NCBI GenBank assembly: GCA_963921935.1
Contig: OY998180.1
Location: forward strand, 102,986,614-103,050,613
Origin: Galeruca laticollis
Lineage: Eukaryota; Arthropoda; Insecta; Coleoptera; Chrysomelidae
Direction of reading: 5' to 3'
DNA: 64,000 nucleotides
Shown: piece by piece, positions 43,200 to 54,100 of the stretch
Numbering within the stretch: position 1 is the stretch's first letter
How the letters are laid out: each line of letters starts with the position of its first letter
The notes under the pieces: model-generated
Seen by the model: only the letters and a program-made list of their open reading frames with translations
What the model was told of the DNA's origin: nothing
Database searches by the model: none
Program-made: the position numbers and the translations under genes

Positions 43200-44263
43200 T
43201 TATTCCGAAGTGACTCCATACCTAGCTTTCACGGTACCTCCATACGCGCCCATAAATTCATCGAAGGTAGGGTCAGACACATCTTGAATAAGGTTTACTC
43301 CTTCCTCTAGGTCATGGTCTCCTTCGTCATGGCTAGTCGGTTTTGGTGAACCACTTTTGGTTTTCCGTTGGGGATCTTGCTTATACGATATATAACATAA
43401 TTGATCCTTTTCTTGATTAAGTATGGACCTTCCCAGGATTTTTGTAATTTTGGAGAAAATCCTTTTCTCCTCGTCGGGTTGTGTAACCATACTTTGTCCC
43501 CTTCTTTAAAACCGCCTTCTGTGGCCTGCGTGTCGTACTGACTTTTCATTCTGTCGCTGGCAACTTGAAGATTGGTTCGAACTAATTCATGAATATCGTC
43601 CCAGCCTTCTTCTCAATTGGACACGTAGTCTTCGCCTGCTAGATCTTGTCCAGACCGGCAGCCAAATTCCAGGTCACAAAGAAGCCTCATTTCACGTCCA
43701 AATAGGATTGCGAATAGGGAAAGATACTGGTCCCAATCTCTCTGATGGCTGGATACTACTTTGGACAGGTATTTTCCAATAGTCCTGTTCATTCTCTCGA
43801 CCATTCCATCTGACTGTAAATGTAAAGCTGTTGTCCTGGTCTTCTTCATTCCCAGCTTGTCGCAAATCTCCTGGAATAGATGGCTTTCAAAATTTCTTCC
43901 CTGGTCACTGTGGACTTCCAAGGGTACTCCATATCGGCTGATAAATTCTTTCACCAATACATCCGCGACAGTTATCGCCTCTTGGTTCGGGATAGCGTAA
44001 ATTTCCACCCACTTTGTGAAATAATCCATTACAACCAGTATGTATTTGCTACCATTTTCTGTCGTCGGAAATGGTCCAGCGATATCTAAAGCAATCCTTT
44101 CGAAGAGGCTTCCAACATTATATTGTTTCATAGGTGCTTTTCTCTTGCGATGTGGTCCATTACTCGTAGCACAAGGCGTACATTTCTTACACCAGTCCTT
44201 CACATCGTCGGAGCTGTTTATCCAATAAAACCTTTCACGGACTCCTTGCATGGTTTTCTTCAC
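43200..44263 (-). pseudogene. G1 integrase with C-terminal GPY/F-type domain
   Basis: The catalytic core is at 43613-44263: zinc finger remnant WCKKCTPC, LDIAGPFP, HSDQGRNF and QSDGMVERMNR give the three acidic residues. The frame then breaks. 43307-43549 carries the GPY/F-like module (KLQKSWEGPYLIKKRINYVI), and a further shift leads to the frame ending at 43200 (EEGVNLIQDVSDPTFDEFMG). Confidence 0.85.
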
Positions 44264-44453
44264 TCCCAGATGACCTCCCGATGGACTATCGTGTAACTTC
44301 TTCAGTACCTCAGCTACTCTTGTTCTATAGCTGTCTTCTCATCTCTGAACCATCATCGTTTTCAAGGACTCTTTTCAACAGCCCTTCTTCCAGGACAAGA
44401 GCGTCCCACTGAGCCCAATACGCCTTGAGTTTCGGTGAAAACTTTGACACTTC

Positions 44454-45524
44454 TTACCAGGTAGGTCGCCGATTTTCTTTCTTCCATTGTCGGATCATCT
44501 TCAGGTGAGGATCATTCTCCTGATCTTCTCTGATCCTGGTGGGTGACCATTCCTCGTTGACTACAGTAGTTCTTGAAACTGCAGCTTTCCTAGATTCCAC
44601 CTTGTTGCAGTGGGAGCAGTCTGTTGGGCACAGCCGTCTGGACAGGGGGTCGGCATTTCGGTGACTCACACCGGCTCGATGTTCGATGTTGAAATCATAT
44701 TCTTGAAGTCGTTCAATCCATCTAACGATCTGGCCCTCGGGATTCTTGAACTGCATCAACCACTTGAGTGCTGCATGATCAGTCCGGATTAAAAACTTCC
44801 TACCATAGAGATACTGGTAAAAGTGTTCCACGGACTTCACTACTGCCAAAAGTTCTCTTCTTGTAACGCAGTAGTCTCGTTCTGGTTTGGAGAGGACTTT
44901 ACTGAAATATCCCAGCACTCTTTCTTGCCCTCCTTGGATCTGTGAGAGCACTCCACCAATTCCTACGTTGCTTGCGTCAGTGTCAAGAATAAAGTCTCTC
45001 TCTGGTAATGGATATCCTAATCTCGGCGCCGAGGTTAAATGCCTCTTCAAGGTTTCAAAGGCCCTTTGACAGTCTTTGTCCCATTGGAAAGCTCTTGCTT
45101 CTTCTGTAAGTCGCGTTAGAGGCTTGGCAATATCTCCAAACTTCCCGATAAATCTTCTATAATACGCGCAAAGTCCAAGGAATCTCCTAATTTGATGTTT
45201 GTCGGTTGGTTGCGGCCATTGCTGGATGGAAGCAATTTTCTCTGGATCCACCGCCACTCCTTCATTGCTCACTATATGACCTACACAGTTGACTCGGTTT
45301 TGGAACAGCTGACATTTCTTCGGGTTTAACATGAGCTGGGCAGCTTGGGGTCGTTTGAATACGTCTTCCAAATTCTTCAGATGTTCGCCAAATCTTTTCC
45401 CCAGTACTACGATGTCGTCCAAATAGACCAGGCATGTCTTCCAAGACAACCCTCTCAAGACATTTTCCATGAGTCTTTCGAATTTCGCAGGCGCATTACA
45501 GAGCCCGAATGGCATGACGTTCAC
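44454..45524 (-). pseudogene. G1 reverse transcriptase (C-terminal half) and RNase H
   Basis: A 356-codon frame: VMPFGLCNAPAKFERLM, catalytic VYLDDIVV, the FLGLCAYYRRFI thumb region, RNase H start DFILDTDASNVGIGGVLSQ and its RREL and TDHAALKWL motifs. The N-terminal half of RT, the protease and the nucleocapsid are missing because of the deletion junction at ~45530. Region 44264-44453 has more frame breaks. Confidence 0.88.
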
Positions 45525-45530
45525 TGCCTT

Positions 45531-46211
45531 CTATCTATCGGACCAATTAATCACTCTAGCGGCTGCTTCAAATTGTTTCACATAATTGGTCCACGACATT
45601 TTTCCATCGAACGTTGGGGCCTTGACTCGGGTAAAACTACCAATGTCTTCTAACTTAGGTAGTGTTTCTAGCTTGCAAGGTTTCATTTGCTCGGTCTTCT
45701 CTTCTTCCGTTGGCGTGTCTTGAGTCTTTATATCTGCCATCTTTTTTTCTAACTCCTTGATTTTCTCGTTCATCGTTGTCATCTTATTCTCAATCTCAGA
45801 TTTTAGAGACGAAATTTCATTTTCAAAGTCAGCGGCAATGTCGTTTTTCATTAATAAGATATCGGCAGATATCTCGTTCTTCAATGCAGAAATATCGTTT
45901 TTCACATTCATTGAAATCTTCTCTTCCATGGCAGAAATATCGTTCTTCATACCAGAAATCTTCCCGTCCATGTTCTCTTCCATGGCTGAAATCTTCTCGT
46001 CCATGTTAGCAGAAATATTAGCAGAAATTGACGAAATTAAGGTAGAAGGCTCGTCATTAGATAAAACTGTTTCTGGATCAAAGCAGTCATTTTCCAGTGC
46101 CAATTTAAGTCTTTCTACTAATTCACTTTTCTTACCGGACGTTTCCAACTCACGATCTTCCAATTCTGCACTTAGTTCCGCAACTTTGAGATCACATAGT
46201 CTCTTGGCCAT
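45531..46211 (-). pseudogene. G1 Gag N-terminal part with SAP domain and coiled coil
   Basis: 226 codons from MAKRLCDLKVAELSAEL, 44 nt after the LTR edge. The first ~40 residues match a SAP (helix-extension-helix) DNA-binding motif. Then comes a long Met/Ile/Ser coiled coil built from repeats of the type MEEKIS/MKNDIS, and the start of the Gag core (VKAPTFDGKMSWTNYVKQFE). It ends in TAG, beyond which the same frame continues straight into RT: a gag-RT deletion fusion with a stop. Confidence 0.82.
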
Positions 46212-46237
46212 TTTTACGTAGCAATTTATTTATATTA

Positions 46238-46254
46238 CCCCACACCTGACACCA
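46238..46254 (-). promoter_or_regulatory. G1 primer-binding site
   Basis: Directly inside the 5' LTR (one-base spacer) the minus strand reads TGGTGTCAGGTGTGGGG, the expected tRNA primer site. The tRNA was not identified. Confidence 0.55.
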
Positions 46255-46255
46255 A

Positions 46256-46728
46256 TGTAATGTTTTTCTAATTTATTTAAAACTTAAACGGGTGGGATAA
46301 ATTTCAAACACTCGGTATGGCTACTTACTAATTCACTTAAACACTAACTCACTAACACTTAATTTATATATACTTAACTAACCACTTAAATTTAATTTAT
46401 ATGCACACAAACTTCATTATTAATCAGCACTTTACTGTTCGGTGTATTTTTGTTTATCTCTCGAGATCACTTTATCAACTAACTCCTCCGCTGATCGGTC
46501 CTTATTTATATTAATTCCTTTCTTACTAGAAAATTCCGGGCTGCGGCTTATGCACACAAATAATTGAGTCTGGCCTTTTCTAGATAAGTCTGGTCACAAA
46601 AACAATGCTTAGATAAGATAGTCCCAAACAGTTATTAAAACACTGCGTATCCGCCATAATTTTTATGTTCATACCTGGCTTAGACAGGGTCGGATTTAGG
46701 GTATATACCAGTGTGCTGTTTCGTAACA
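46256..46728 (-). repeat. G1 5' LTR (element orientation)
   Basis: Same length as the other LTR (473 bp). Divergence between the two suggests an old insertion. Confidence 0.95.
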
Positions 46729-46767
46729 CTATGGTATAGGCCTAGCCTAGTGTGGGGTTCTCCTTAC

Positions 46768-46929
46768 CAGCCATAAATGTTAAATTTTGATTCATAATTG
46801 CTGGCATTTACAAATAATAGATTCAAATCTCTTGTCGCTCTTAGCATTCCGTCTAAATTGCCGAATGAGTTTAATTCTCTGAATACTTCATTTATCTGCT
46901 GGAAGGTTTGCAAGACCTTTGCTCTTCCA
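46768..46929 (-). CDS. Candidate host-gene exon, unidentified
   Basis: 162 bp open on the minus strand, bounded by CTTTATCACAG before and GTAAGG after, both strong splice consensus. The product reads naturally (KVLQTFQQINEVFRELNSF, LRATRDLNLLFVNASNY). Entry and exit phases are equal, so the exon is symmetrical. It matches no retroelement domain I know. The donor lies 30 bp from the G1 target duplication. Confidence 0.55.
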
Positions 46930-47496
46930 CTGTGATAAAGACGTGATGAATTTCAATTATAATGACAGCATTATTCCTGCTCCCTTTTTAGTAAAGTTCT
47001 GGGTTTTATGAAGTACTTACAACATAATAATTTAAAAAAATATAATTAGAATCAAATTAGTATGCAACTGTCCGCAAGCACAGAATATTATCGTTTAATT
47101 TCAACTTAATTTCGAAAGTTAATCGTTGGATGTATTTTTTCTCTACTTTAAAATCACGTACGTTTTAATTGATAGAGCCTGGGAAATTTTTCCAAATATA
47201 AAACACGGAGATGTTGGTATAATGGGCATTTAATATTCATCTCAAGGACTCATAAAATCGAACGAAAGCTGTTGGAAGTTGTAGGGAAATGTTCCAATAA
47301 CATTATTACACTGAATGCTGAATTTGAAGTTTGGAGGCTAAGTGCCGCCATTACATAATTTTGAGAATCATTGTTAAGATGGTATTTATTTTCAGTAGTT
47401 TTATTAGAAATTTGTTGAATGCGAATTATCTATTGATTGTGCATTTTATCTACATTTCTCCAAAAAATTAATATTTATTAAGTCAGTTTTATTTAT
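46930..47496. other. No gene; intron-like
   Basis: AT-rich spacer between the candidate exon and the G2 LTR. Nothing recognised. Confidence 0.5.
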
Positions 47497-47803
47497 TGTA
47501 GTGATCCCTAAAGGACGGTAACGGTAAAGGTCAATGTTAGTTATGTGTGGAAGCACGTTCTAGTTCAAATGTAAACAGACACGTTCAATTAATAGACGAA
47601 GGTCAGGCATGTAGTACAGCGTACGTACATTTCCTATAAAATAAAAGTATAACGAACCAGGATAATAAATTATTATTGGTAGTCTGAAAGTCAACTAATA
47701 TTATATTTTGTGTATTTTTAAATGTATTAAAAGAGCCCAGTGATTTTGTATAAGTGATGTCGTTTATTCTACTCCCGAATACCGGTTACTAGTAATCACC
47801 ACA
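47497..47803 (+). repeat. G2 5' LTR, with internal deletion
   Basis: 307 bp against 387 bp in the 3' LTR. The difference is a ~77-bp stretch after GGACGGTAACGG. Confidence 0.93.
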
Positions 47804-48053
47804 TGGCGATCCTGCGAAGGAAATGGTTATGGTAAAATTGATAGTAAAATGGTAATCGCCACTACATGGCGATCCTGCAAACTAATGGGACATGGTAATT
47901 ATAAAATGGTTATGGTAAATTATCCTGCAAAGTTAATGGTATAATGGTAACAAATGGTTATGGTAAATTATCCTGCAAGTAAATGGTAAAATTTCATCCT
48001 GTGAACGAATGGTATAAGGGTAGATGATCCTGCAAAATAAATGGTAAGGTCAA
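47804..48053 (+). promoter_or_regulatory. G2 leader with repeated primer-binding sequence
   Basis: The site next to the LTR reads TGGCGATCCTGC. The LTR end plus this site recur at ~47864-47880 (ACTACATGGCGATCCTGCAA), and shorter ATCCTGCAA-type copies follow at ~47921, 47969, 47996 and 48026, each followed by AATGGTAA-type spacers. Confidence 0.7.
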
Positions 48054-48105
48054 GTGGAACTATATGGTTTTCTATCTAAATTTGGGACCTTGGAGAAGAG
48101 AAACA

Positions 48106-48339
48106 ATGGGAGGGTCATCAACCAAACAAGAGGCAAAAGAAACGGGAATTGTCAACAACACTTTCATGGTACAGCAAGACAATGTTGCGATGCACATAAT
48201 GGTATTATTATACATTATAACTATAGCTTTCATCTTAAAATTTGTCTGGTCATTATGGAAAACGCACCGTAGAGCGTTGAAAAGGGATATCAACCAAAGC
48301 ATTGCAGTAAAGCAGACAACAGGAACTCTCACCGTGTAA
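48106..48339 (+). CDS. Small myristoylation-type membrane ORF upstream of gag (G2)
   Basis: 77 aa from MGGSSTKQ, an N-terminal Gly-x-x-x-Ser myristoylation-type motif. A hydrophobic helix (IMVLLYIITIAFILKFVW) follows, then a basic tail (KTHRRALKRD). Open and compact despite decay elsewhere in the element. It is the first ORF on the genomic RNA, 54 nt before gag. Role unknown; a membrane anchor or assembly factor is possible. Confidence 0.55.
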   Translation: MGGSSTKQEAKETGIVNNTFMVQQDNVAMHIMVLLYIITIAFILKFVWSLWKTHRRALKRDINQSIAVKQTTGTLTV

Positions 48340-48392
48340 AAATAGTGGTAAATACATATGCATTCTATTCTTATGAACGAATTTTTTTTTTA

Positions 48393-48827
48393 ATGTCAAT
48401 AACGTGGGAAGATTTTGAAGATAAGTTACGATTAATTGTGGAAGAAATTAATAAACAGGGAAAAAGGGTTTTGAAAAAGGAAACTCCTAAAAATCCTGAT
48501 ATACATATCGAAGTAATTAATAGCATAGTAGGTCTTTATAATAATTTTGCTAAGTTAATAGCCAAAAATTGGCAAAAATTAAGTTTAGTACAACAGGAGA
48601 CTTGTAAAAATTATTCAAGTAGGATTATGGATAAAGCTGATAGGGCATTTCAAGCGTTAAATTGTATTATCAACATACCTACCTCTATATTTGAGGAAAT
48701 TGACACTATTGTATTACAAGCAATAAGCAAACAGTTGAAAATGGCGACAAGTATGAATGATTTTTTTAATATTGCGAGTAAAGTTTTACCGAACGAATTT
48801 AACGGCGAAGCAAGCAAATTACAGTAA
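48393..48827 (+). pseudogene. G2 Gag (N-terminal part)
   Basis: 144 codons from MSITWEDFEDKLR: helical Gag matrix/capsid-like sequence (VINSIVGLYNNFAKLIAKNW). After the stop, other frames up to ~49200 show an Asn/Arg/Gly-rich tail (NNYGRYENFNKD), the usual nucleocapsid-like end of insect Gag. Confidence 0.65.
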
Positions 48828-49199
48828 TTCTTAGACTCATTAGATTTACTACAAATAAACGCGACTGGTAACGAGGAAAATGCTATTCTACTAATCAATA
48901 CGAGACTAACGGGAAAAGCCAGAGGTACTATCAAAATTGGTTTCAGTAGAAGGTATAGTAGGACAACAACAAGTCTTACACAGGAATTTCTTTAGGAAGT
49001 CAAACTTTGACTTTAGGAATAATCACCGGAGAGGAAAAAACAGAGGATTTTATAACGGTAATCATTAAGGATGAACATTTCGACAATATAATCAAGGGAA
49101 CAACTATGGCAGATACGAAAATTTTAATAAAGATAGGAAATACAATAATAATGGAAATTACAATAATCGAGTCAACAATAATGTGAGAATTTGCAAGAT

Positions 49200-49776
49200 A
49201 GAAGAGAAAATTGAAGAAATGAGCAGACAAATAGCACAATTGAAGAAGAAAAACTACGATTTCAGGATGGAAAATAACTAAAGGAAAAAACAGAATTTTT
49301 GCAAGGAAACATGACAGATACTCAGAAAAATTTTAGAGAGAAGAATCTAATAATACATGGTATAGAAGAAGACAACGAAGAAGATGAGGAGCAACTAGAA
49401 AACAAATTAGAAGATGTAATGAACAAGGTTAATAACACAGTAGTTGTTAAAACAGATATTTTGAAATGTAAAAGATTAGGAAACAAAACCAGTAACAAAA
49501 ATAGACCAGTATTAATAATAATGAAAGATGTGAATAAGAAAGTAGAGACTTTGAACGGAACGAATAAACTAAAAGGAACGAATATATACATTTATGAAGA
49601 TTATTCAAAAGACATATTGGAACAGAGAAAGATACATGAAACAGGAGAGAGAAAGTGGAGATAAAGCTAAGATAATTGATAATACATTAATGATTAATGA
49701 CAACGTGTACAGTTTAAAAGAACTAGAAGAAAGGAAGAATCAGTTTGAAATACATACAGGATGGAACAACGTTTAA
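49200..49776 (+). pseudogene. LINE ORF1-like coiled coil and RRM-type domain inside G2
   Basis: Coiled-coil sequence (EEMSRQIAQLKKKNYDF) leads, across one frame break, into FREKNLIIHGIEEDNEEDEE, then LKCKRLGNKTSNKNRPVLII and KGTNIYIYEDYSKD, and a last segment IIDNTLMINDNVYSLKELEE. This order matches the L1/CR1-type ORF1 RNA-binding protein (trimeric coiled coil, RRM, C-terminal domain), not a gypsy protein. It is followed directly by the RNase H end of gypsy pol. Either a nested LINE fragment or a chimeric gag. Confidence 0.65.
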
Positions 49777-49887
49777 GGAAAATAACGAAACTAATCCGAA
49801 AATATTGGATAAAATTTTCAGCGATAAAAGTTTTAAGCAATTAAGAGGTAAATACATTGTCTAGGAAAAATTTGAAATTAGATCGAT

Positions 49888-51487
49888 TTGGAAGAATACG
49901 ATTATGAAATACACTATGTTAAAGGTATAGCGAACTACGCGGATAGCATATCGAGAATATCCATAGAAGAACTTAAGGATTTATACATAAATAATTCACA
50001 TGTCTTGGCAATCACAAGAGCACAAACGCAAAGAGAAAACGATCAAACAGAAAAGAATCAAAGGAATAACGTAGAAACAAAGGAAGTAAGAATACAATAA
50101 CCTGCAGTAGTAAAAGTTTTAAATAATCTTGAGGCACATAAATTACCAATTTTACACTTTGAAAATAACCGTATCTCACTAAGGATGAGCATCCGGATCA
50201 AAAATAAATTTAAATTTAGTGAAGCCTTAAATACCGGATTACACAACTTCGACCTAGGACGAACGTTGGAAAAGCTTGAAGAGCTATCGGTAAGAAATGA
50301 AGTAAAAAGAATGAAAATATATACAAATGATGATATATTCAAAAAGTGCACAGTAGAAGAATTTATAGAAGTAGGAAACCAAAGGTTGAAAAGTATTCAA
50401 GTAAATATATGCGAAGTACCAAAAACGGTACAGCAAAAAGAAGAGATCCAAAAGATATTAGAAAGATACCACAACGATCCAATGTTTGGAGGACATGTAG
50501 GAAATAATAGATTATTAAAGAAACTAAGAGCAAATTTCAAGTGGAGAAACATGGAGAAAGACGTGTAAGGAAGTTTGTAAAGAATTGTCATAAATGTCAA
50601 GTGAATAAAGCGAAGCCTAATCATAAAGAGAAATTTGTAATCACAGATACATCCATAAAACCGTTTGATATTATTTACATAGACACAATAGGTCCGTTCT
50701 AGAAAGTAACAACGGGAATCGTTATTGTATTACAATATTATGCGAATTAACTAAGTACGCAGTTATGATACCGGTTCAGAATAAGGAAGCACACACTATA
50801 GCAAAAGCAATATTCGACAATTTTATACCGAATTACGGACTGATGAAGGAGATAAGAACAGATCAAGGGACTGAATATAAGAACGAAATAATGAAGAATT
50901 TAGCGGAACTTTTAAATATAAAACATAATTTTTCAACAGCATACCATCACGAAGCAATAGGCAGTTGTGAAAGATTACATAGAACATTTAATGAATATAT
51001 AAGAAACTTTATCAAGGATTCTAGGGATAACTGGTGCGAGTTTGTAAAAATGTTTGCATATTGCTATAATACAACACCAAATACGTATCACGGATACACT
51101 CCTTTTGAGTTATTAAACGGGAGAAAACCCAATTTGCCAGAATTTTTAAATGTAAAAATTGAACCGTGTTACAATTTTGAAAGATACGATAAAGAATTAA
51201 AATACAAGTTACAATACGCTAATGAAAGAACCAGACAGTTTTTAATAAATAATAAATTAAGTATAGTCAGTAATAGTGAAAAGGATTCTTCACCTGTAAA
51301 TTTTAGAATAGGGGAATTAGTTATTTTAAAAAATGAAGGGAGAGATAAATTTGATCCACATTATTTAGGTCCGTTTAAAATAACGGGAATAAAGGGCGTA
51401 AATTGTGAGATTACATCTCCAGACAGTAAACAACAGATAGTTCATAAGAATCGTATGTATAGATACAACGACCGGAAGCAAGTGTAA
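49888..51487 (+). pseudogene. G2 RNase H end and integrase
   Basis: The RNase H tail EEYDYEIHYVKGIANYADS is at 49888. The integrase zinc finger is at ~50450-50610 (HNDPMFGGHVGNNRLLKK, NCHKCQVNKAK). The catalytic core follows: IIYIDTIGPF, then IRTDQGTEYKNE and HHEAIGSCERLHRT. The GPY/F-like module is LILKNEGRDKFDPHYLGPFKI-type near 51310-51400. The core frame 50765-51487 is intact; a stop and shift sit between 50568 and 50765. Similar to the mdg1/412 group. Confidence 0.85.
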
Positions 51488-51603
51488 ACAAGTGAAGTGT
51501 GTTTATAAACGAACAAGTAGTGTTTGGTAAACAAAAACATTCAATAAAAACTGTTATAGGTATAGGTGATATCGAAAAATTAAAATGATAATTTTTATAT
51601 TCC

Positions 51604-51614
51604 AAGAGGGGATG
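51604..51614 (+). promoter_or_regulatory. G2 polypurine tract
   Basis: AGAGGGGATGA immediately before the 3' LTR. Confidence 0.65.
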
Positions 51615-52001
51615 ATGTAGTGATCCCTAAAGGACGGTAACGGCAAAAGGACATTAGCTTAGGAATACGATTTAAAATTTAGGTTAATATTAATTACAAT
51701 ATTTAGCGAGCGTTGATCTAGGAAGGTCAATGTTAGTTATGTGTGGAAGCACGTTCCAGTTGAAATGTAAACAGACACGTTCAATTAATAGACGAAGGTC
51801 AGGTATGTAGTACAGCGTACGTACATTTCCTATAAAATGAAAGTATAACGAACCAGGATAATTAATTATTATTGGTAGTCTGAATAAATCAACTGATATT
51901 ATATTTTGTGTATTTTTAAATGTATTAAAAGAGCCCAGTGATTTTGTATAAGTGATGTCGTTTATTCTACTCCCGAATACCGGTTACTAGTAACCACCAC
52001 A
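51615..52001 (+). repeat. G2 3' LTR
   Basis: 387 bp; carries the segment deleted from the 5' LTR. Confidence 0.93.
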
Positions 52002-52790
52002 TTATATTTAAAAAAATAAATAAAAAATAAGCTACTCTACATTTTATGACTACAACTATCATAAATTGTCAAACTGAATTCAGGCTTTGATAAAATTTCT
52101 AGAAGGAATAAACAGAAAATTCGAAATGAAACTAACTAAAAATATTCTCAAGATCGAGTGTTTCCACGTCTCGCACGAATAACGTGCTGACATCATCTAC
52201 CCATACTTAAAATAAGCTGCCTTATTTCATATTCGTCCAGTCAGTTCTTTCCAGATTTGAATTAACCTTTCCCTTACCTCTTCCAGGTATAACTCCACCA
52301 TCCTAGCTTGGATATATGCGAACAAAAAATATATAAAGACTGCTTGGATTAAATTTTTAATCGTAAAAAGTAGATGCATATTATTTTTCATTTCAAAAAC
52401 TCAAAAATAACATTTTAGAAATATTTATTGATAAATGAAATGCCGAATATATTTTATATTTATATTCATTCAATTAAAACTTTCAATTTTTCAAAGTCTA
52501 TCAGGTAAACAATTTACAATTATTCACAGTTTTTGGATTAGTTGTAGATCTCTCTGTATTACACTTATCCTGCAAATCATACCAGGATTCGTGTTATTTT
52601 GATTTAATTAGTATACAGTAATAATAAATACTTTCTGTGTGATTACTGATAAAGAGATAAGCAAACCAGTTCTTCTACACTCGCAGGTTTAGTTTTCCGG
52701 TAGGCAACCAATTTTGCACTAAGTAAGATGTATTTGACTTGCTAGCAAATAAGACTCAAGAGCACTACCATTAACGTTACACAGGAAGCT
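52002..52790. other. No gene seen
   Basis: AT-rich DNA between G2 and the LINE ORF1 fragment; the last part may be the 5' UTR of that LINE. Confidence 0.5.
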
Positions 52791-54100
52791 GCCTTTGACT
52801 ACAAGGGCAGCAACAATAACAACTACCACATCGGAAACAAACCTACAATGCCTGGAAGTAACTCTAATGTTCCTCAAACTCCCACTTCATATGTAGTAGC
52901 CTCTAAATGTACTCCAAAACCAACGTTTCCCAAGAACGCACAGGCCATACTGTTTCTTTCCGCTGATAATTTGAAATTATATGAATATGCTAAAGCAGTT
53001 GGTGATATTATAGGCACAAGAAATAGATGCTTCGCATCAATAATTTCCATTAACACAATTTGCATATGCAAAGTTGAATTAGTTGACCAACTTATTACCA
53101 ACCATTCCACGATTAAAGTTAGAGACATGGAATTGAATATAATTGAATAAGAAGTCGCAAAACGTCTAATTCTTTCAAATGTGTGCCCTTTCATTCCTCA
53201 TGAACTAATTGAAACTGGACTTGGACTACAGTTAGCATGTCCAATATGTTTTCTAAAAGCTAGCATTCCCGGCGATACATACAATCATATATTATCCTTC
53301 TCAAGACAATTTATATTGTACCATCTTCCGAGAACTTTGGGCTACATATTTCTTCATTAATTTCTTTTGAGAACAATTATTAAAGAATATTTATTTCTAT
53401 TTATAAAATGGAGTGTTTTATTTGCAAGCAAACCGGCAATATTGCAAACAACTGCCCTAATACCCAAATTGCTTCCCAGCCATCAGCATTAAACATGCAA
53501 GCATCAAACACAATAATATCCAATCTGATCTTCCGCCATCAACTTCCCAGAAATCAGACACACATCCCCGAATCTACAACCAACACACCTGTTACTTCAG
53601 ACATAACTAAAGTTCCTCTATCTACTACAGATCATTCAAATATACCGGCAAAAACTACACAAAAAATACCCTTGCCAAGTTCCACTGACACGGAATCTCT
53701 CCGAATACTTCGATGTTCCATCCAAAGATATTCCAAAACCCATTAAGAAAAAGCTAAAAAAGAATCGACACTTGAAAATAAGATATCTGAAAAATTCCAG
53801 GACAATAATATCTGGCTTGTATAATAAATCTCCTGACTCATTCACATTGCCTTTCTAATACTTGATAGCTTTTCTGAAAAACACACATGCATCTAAGGAT
53901 CCACTATCCGAAGCTCAACAATCTACCAAAGATCTTAAATCATTACTTGCTGACATACATAACATTCACTCTGCCCTTACCGAGAGATTACTCAAAACTC
54001 GATTTACAAGAATCACAAAAAAAATCAAACGGGCCCTTAATATACAGAGCACGGCTAAATTAAAGAACAAAATCATTATTTTGCAAACAATTTATTTTAG
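52790..54100 (+). pseudogene. LINE ORF1 (Gag-like) fragment with CCHC finger
   Basis: Frame 52848-53150 (KNAQAILFLSADNLKLYEYA, then KVELVDQLITNHSTIKV) continues with shifts to 53408, where MECFICKQTGNIANNC is a zinc knuckle preceded by the usual linker. Pro/Ser/Thr-rich tail to ~53750. No RT follows; the LINE is 3'-truncated or rearranged. Confidence 0.65.

Larger units (their letters stand above)
42176..46732 (-). mobile_element. Ty3/gypsy element G1 with macrodomain accessory region
   Basis: 473-bp LTRs (42180-42652 and 46256-46728) with about 19 mismatches by eye (~96% identity), and CTAT target duplications at 42176-42179 and 46729-46732. Minus-strand order: gag with SAP and coiled coil, RT-RNase H, integrase, then macrodomain plus CCCH finger. 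A deletion joins gag directly to the middle of RT. Frameshifts occur in pol, so it is non-autonomous now. Confidence 0.93.
47497..52001 (+). mobile_element. Ty3/gypsy element G2
   Basis: LTRs start TGTAGTGATCCC and end CACCACA at both sides (47497-47803, 51615-52001); TTAT duplications at 47493-47496 and 52002-52005. Order: leader with repeated primer-binding sequence, small membrane ORF, gag, LINE-ORF1-like region, end of RNase H, integrase. Protease and RT are absent. The element is degenerate. Confidence 0.92.

Noticed and set aside
47160..47490. Additional exon of the gene at 46768-46929
   Set aside because: Short open stretches lack paired splice sites and protein-like composition.
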